Shown here: one piece after another, positions 61,666 to 64,000 of the stretch
Layout: every line of letters begins with the position of its first letter
Numbering within the stretch: the stretch's first letter is position 1
From: an uncultured Oscillospiraceae bacterium
GTDB taxonomy: Bacteria; Bacillota; Clostridia; Oscillospirales; Oscillospiraceae
DNA: 64,000 nt
Direction of reading: 5' to 3'
Assembly (NCBI GenBank): GCA_934597165.1
Contig: CAKTQP010000001.1
Coordinates: forward strand, 1-64,000
The notes under the pieces: generated by a model
Told to the model about the DNA's origin: nothing
Database searches by the model: none
The model's input: only the letters and a program-made list of their open reading frames with translations
Program-made: the position numbers and the translations under genes

Positions 61666-62475
61666 TCAGATCCGCTGCGCTTGCGCATTGATATGGAAAA
61701 CAAATTTTTCGCTGCCAAGGGTGAGGCGATCGCCATCCGCCAAGGCAACCTTCCGCTGCGGAGGGATTTCCATTTCATTGATATACACATGGTTCGTCGA
61801 GTTCAGATCGGTGATATAGAATGTGTCAAATTGCGCTGTGATCTCCGCATGAACCGCGCTCACGACCGGATTATCCGCGATACACAGATCCACACACTCT
61901 GCATTTCTGCCAATGCGGAAGGGGAATTTTTTGATATCTACCACGCGGTCAAACCCGATGCAATCCAGTGTACACACACTTTTTTCTTCCGTTTGTCCAC
62001 TCGTTCCCTGGATGATAACGGTCGCGCCATAATTTTCCGCCGTCGGCTCCGGGGTCGGATAGACCCGCTCCTGCTCCATGATCGGCTTCTGTTCAATATA
62101 CCGCTGTTCCTCGTACTGTTCTTCAAATTCCTCCGGCGGGATATACCACTGCTCCTGCTGTCCCCGCTGCTGTTTCTCCGCCTTTGCTAACGCTTTCTGG
62201 CGTTTGTATGCAGCTGCATTGGGCTTACTATAGTGGTTCATCAGCCAAAACCAGGTGATCGGTTTTCCACCTAACAGCCGCTTATAAGAACCCTCCGTAT
62301 TATCAAACTGTTTCAGCTCCTGCTTGGTCATCCTGCTGAAATCAGGCAGAGCACTGTCAGTGAATCCGCCCTGCATATTCGAAAACGCCTCCTGCTGCCC
62401 CTCTCCCGGATAGCCATTGGGAGTCTGGAACCCCGGAACTTGGAAGCCTATGTTTTGTTGTTTTTGTTTCTTCAT
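61666..62475 (-). CDS. FHA domain protein, 269 aa
   Basis: Low-complexity Gln/Gly-rich start, a middle helical region (YKRQKALAKAEKQQRGQQ), then YGATVIIQG, a possible phospho-threonine motif. The C-terminal FHA domain (about 187-265) has FRIGRNAECVDL, NPVVSAVHAEI and DLNSTNHVYIN. Cytosolic. Second phospho-reader in the same operon. GAGGA precedes the ATG. Confidence 0.85.
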   Translation of the reverse strand: MKKQKQQNIGFQVPGFQTPNGYPGEGQQEAFSNMQGGFTDSALPDFSRMTKQELKQFDNTEGSYKRLLGGKPITWFWLMNHYSKPNAAAYKRQKALAKAEKQQRGQQEQWYIPPEEFEEQYEEQRYIEQKPIMEQERVYPTPEPTAENYGATVIIQGTSGQTEEKSVCTLDCIGFDRVVDIKKFPFRIGRNAECVDLCIADNPVVSAVHAEITAQFDTFYITDLNSTNHVYINEMEIPPQRKVALADGDRLTLGSEKFVFHINAQAQRI

Positions 62476-62511
62476 GGTTTGTATTCCTCATCCTCGTTTT
62501 CACAATTTGTT

Positions 62512-63066
62512 TCAGGACCATAACTGAGCGGTAAACGACTGCTTCATCGGAATCCTTCCCGCGCCGCCGATGTCGATCAGAAACTGCAATTCATATTCTA
62601 TGCTCACCGTAATATCAGAACCTGCCTGCACCACTGAAAACTTCACGCCGTCCAGTCCGCCAGCCACCTTTAACGCTTTCAGCTTTTCCACTGCCTGGTT
62701 CCGATCTCCACCATTGAGATAACCAATAAACCGCTTCTTTGCGATCTCACTGGTGGCGGAGGCACTGGACGCAAAGTATTCATTGTTGAACGTCCGGCTA
62801 GCATCCATCACCATATCGCTCAAGCTGCTCCATTGCCCAATGGTGTCCCAGGCGTCGTTGGCTTCTGTGACCGAATTGACGTGCGTGTTGAGATAGGCGT
62901 CCAGCGCTAGGCTGTCTGTTGTCTGGATCAACGTATGGGTCATCACGTTTTGCGCATTGACGATCACGAATATCCCATACACAAACGCGATCACCAGGAT
63001 AAAGAGCGGCAGCACAAAACTTGTTTCTAATATGATCGTCCCATCTTCCTCTTTGAGCCACTTCAT
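62512..63066 (-). CDS. TadE-like pseudopilin
   Basis: 184 aa. Starts MKWLKEEDGTIILETSFVLP: a short basic leader, then Glu followed by a long hydrophobic helix, the layout of TadE/TadG-type minor pilins. The rest is a periplasmic-type domain outside the membrane. It follows the DUF5702 gene with 24 bases between. Part of a Flp/Tad-like system whose ATPase and TM genes must lie right of the window. Confidence 0.8.
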   Translation of the reverse strand: MKWLKEEDGTIILETSFVLPLFILVIAFVYGIFVIVNAQNVMTHTLIQTTDSLALDAYLNTHVNSVTEANDAWDTIGQWSSLSDMVMDASRTFNNEYFASSASATSEIAKKRFIGYLNGGDRNQAVEKLKALKVAGGLDGVKFSVVQAGSDITVSIEYELQFLIDIGGAGRIPMKQSFTAQLWS

Positions 63067-63090
63067 ATTGTTTTTCGCCCCTCTCTCTTC

Positions 63091-64000
63091 TTAATAGCCC
63101 GAATATGCTTCCCTGTGGAACCGGAACAGCCCATTCTTAGTCAGCGTGTCCAAATGGAACATCGGATTGAGTGTCACATCCGCTTTGCTGTAGATGTATG
63201 TATACGCCCGATCCAAGTTGAATTGGTGTTGGGTTCGATACTCCTGTGCCGATTCCATCTGGATGATGTTTTGAATCCTCTTGAGCAGATCCTCTTGACT
63301 CACAGACAGCAACATCATCAGCTTCATATACTCGTTATATCCCATGGAACAGACGCCATCTCCCAACGGCCCTTTCCGCTTGGCAAAGCTGCCGAATTTT
63401 GTATACTGTTTTTTCTGATAGTCTTCAAACATCGTCTTAGTGGACTCTGTCACACCCGTCGCTTTACTCAGCTCCACAAAAAATTCCGGCAGTCCGATGG
63501 GGGTGCTATAGCAAAACGTTTTATACAGATGTACACTCCTGCCATTCACGATCAGCAGCGTATCGCACGCAGCCTCCAAAATAATGTACAGAATGACCAC
63601 GACCCACGAAGCGATGGTAGAAAACGCCGCGATCGCCTGTACCGTACGGTCTGCCAGTACCGTCGGCGTATCGAAGATCATCCTCAGCGCGAACAGTCCT
63701 GTTACCGCCGCAACTTGGTTGCCGATCTCCGAGTCTTCACCGGACAGAACATATTCCTGCTCCGCCCCGAAGAACATCGGGTTATCCCTTGTCCCATCTC
63801 CGCCGGCAGCATATTCCCGCAAGGAACCGCCCAGATCCGAGCCCTGCTTTTTCCCTGCAAGATTATAAATCTTCCCGTAAGAGTACCCGGTAATGCTCGA
63901 TCCTCCGTTTTCTCTGGCATCCACTCTGCTGGGAAAATCATAGGCAACATAGGACGCCAGCAGCCAGTTTTCCAGCACCTGTGTTCCCTTTGTCATCAGG
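63091..64000 (-). CDS. DUF5702-type membrane protein, partial at right edge
   Basis: At least 301 residues; the frame is open to the window end, so the N-terminus is outside. A helix at about 130-150 (STIASWVVVILYIILEAACD) and the ending LDRAYTYIYSKADVTLNP with a final strand-rich tail match DUF5702 proteins that accompany TadE in Clostridia. First visible gene of the operon continuing to 53339. Function in pilus or secretion assembly is inferred. Confidence 0.75.
   Translation of the reverse strand, partial: LMTKGTQVLENWLLASYVAYDFPSRVDARENGGSSITGYSYGKIYNLAGKKQGSDLGGSLREYAAGGDGTRDNPMFFGAEQEYVLSGEDSEIGNQVAAVTGLFALRMIFDTPTVLADRTVQAIAAFSTIASWVVVILYIILEAACDTLLIVNGRSVHLYKTFCYSTPIGLPEFFVELSKATGVTESTKTMFEDYQKKQYTKFGSFAKRKGPLGDGVCSMGYNEYMKLMMLLSVSQEDLLKRIQNIIQMESAQEYRTQHQFNLDRAYTYIYSKADVTLNPMFHLDTLTKNGLFRFHREAYSGY

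Overview
The window looks like a chromosomal segment of a gut-type Gram-positive Clostridia bacterium, most likely Oscillospiraceae or a close relative. The basis is high-G+C genes with strong AGGAGG ribosome-binding sites, a TagD enzyme for teichoic acid, a sortase-type NPKTG surface protein, small Clostridia-specific proteins (Cys-rich KTR, the MARAEKF protein) and a DUF6382/FHA/DUF5702 cluster. The assignment is inference from protein content; no rRNA is present.

Layout. (1) 1-6.5 kb: an AT-rich RCC1-repeat lipoprotein, an EamA transporter, a decayed NspC-like protein, rfbA-rfbB (making dTDP-4-keto-6-deoxyglucose) and an aspartate/glutamate racemase. (2) 6.5-8.2 kb: a 256-bp type I toxin-antitoxin unit and a GH3 lipoprotein. 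(3) 8.3-17.9 kb, minus strand: an eight-gene operon tagD, yfhO, wecE-like aminotransferase, arnC-like glycosyltransferase, ATP-grasp ligase, CapK-like ligase and two 4-TM SMR-type proteins. With rfbAB this reads as a pathway that makes a 4-amino-4,6-dideoxyhexose, acylates it, loads it on undecaprenyl phosphate, flips it and transfers it to a surface polymer. It parallels the Gram-negative Arn pathway and is the most interesting system here. (4) 18-39.7 kb: mainly housekeeping and transport genes, including an LRR-peptidase T fusion, NhaC, a DUF255 thioredoxin-fold protein, a second 254-bp toxin-antitoxin unit, MATE, AGCS, fakB-fakA-tetR and a Bax inhibitor-1 protein. (5) 39.7-41.2 kb: a structured gene-free region with two TTAG-N6-CTAA operators, then tRNA-Leu, initiator tRNA-Met and two small coupled genes. 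(6) 41.2-53.1 kb: an accessory block, all on the minus strand. It holds small enzymes, a TetR gene and an AraC / ECF (S, T, AA') / paired ABC cluster resembling iron-siderophore uptake loci. Three genes here are damaged: a lysE with an internal deletion, an ABC subunit with an in-frame TGA, and an araC with a frameshift. (7) 53.3-64 kb: a lower-G+C operon of pseudopilin-like, FHA and Ser/Thr kinase genes ending in a sortase-anchored 1294-aa surface protein. It runs off the right edge.

Functional links. The TTAG-N6-CTAA palindrome occurs in front of the araC and ECF genes and twice at 39.8 kb, which suggests one metal-type regulon that includes an untranslated transcript. The two toxin-antitoxin units share length, termini, an SD-sequestering stem and a convergent antisense promoter, so they are copies of one compact module. 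Start codons were moved inward from the longest ORF wherever a ribosome-binding site, signal peptide or family N-terminus supported it. Family assignments come from reading sequence motifs, not from database searches.
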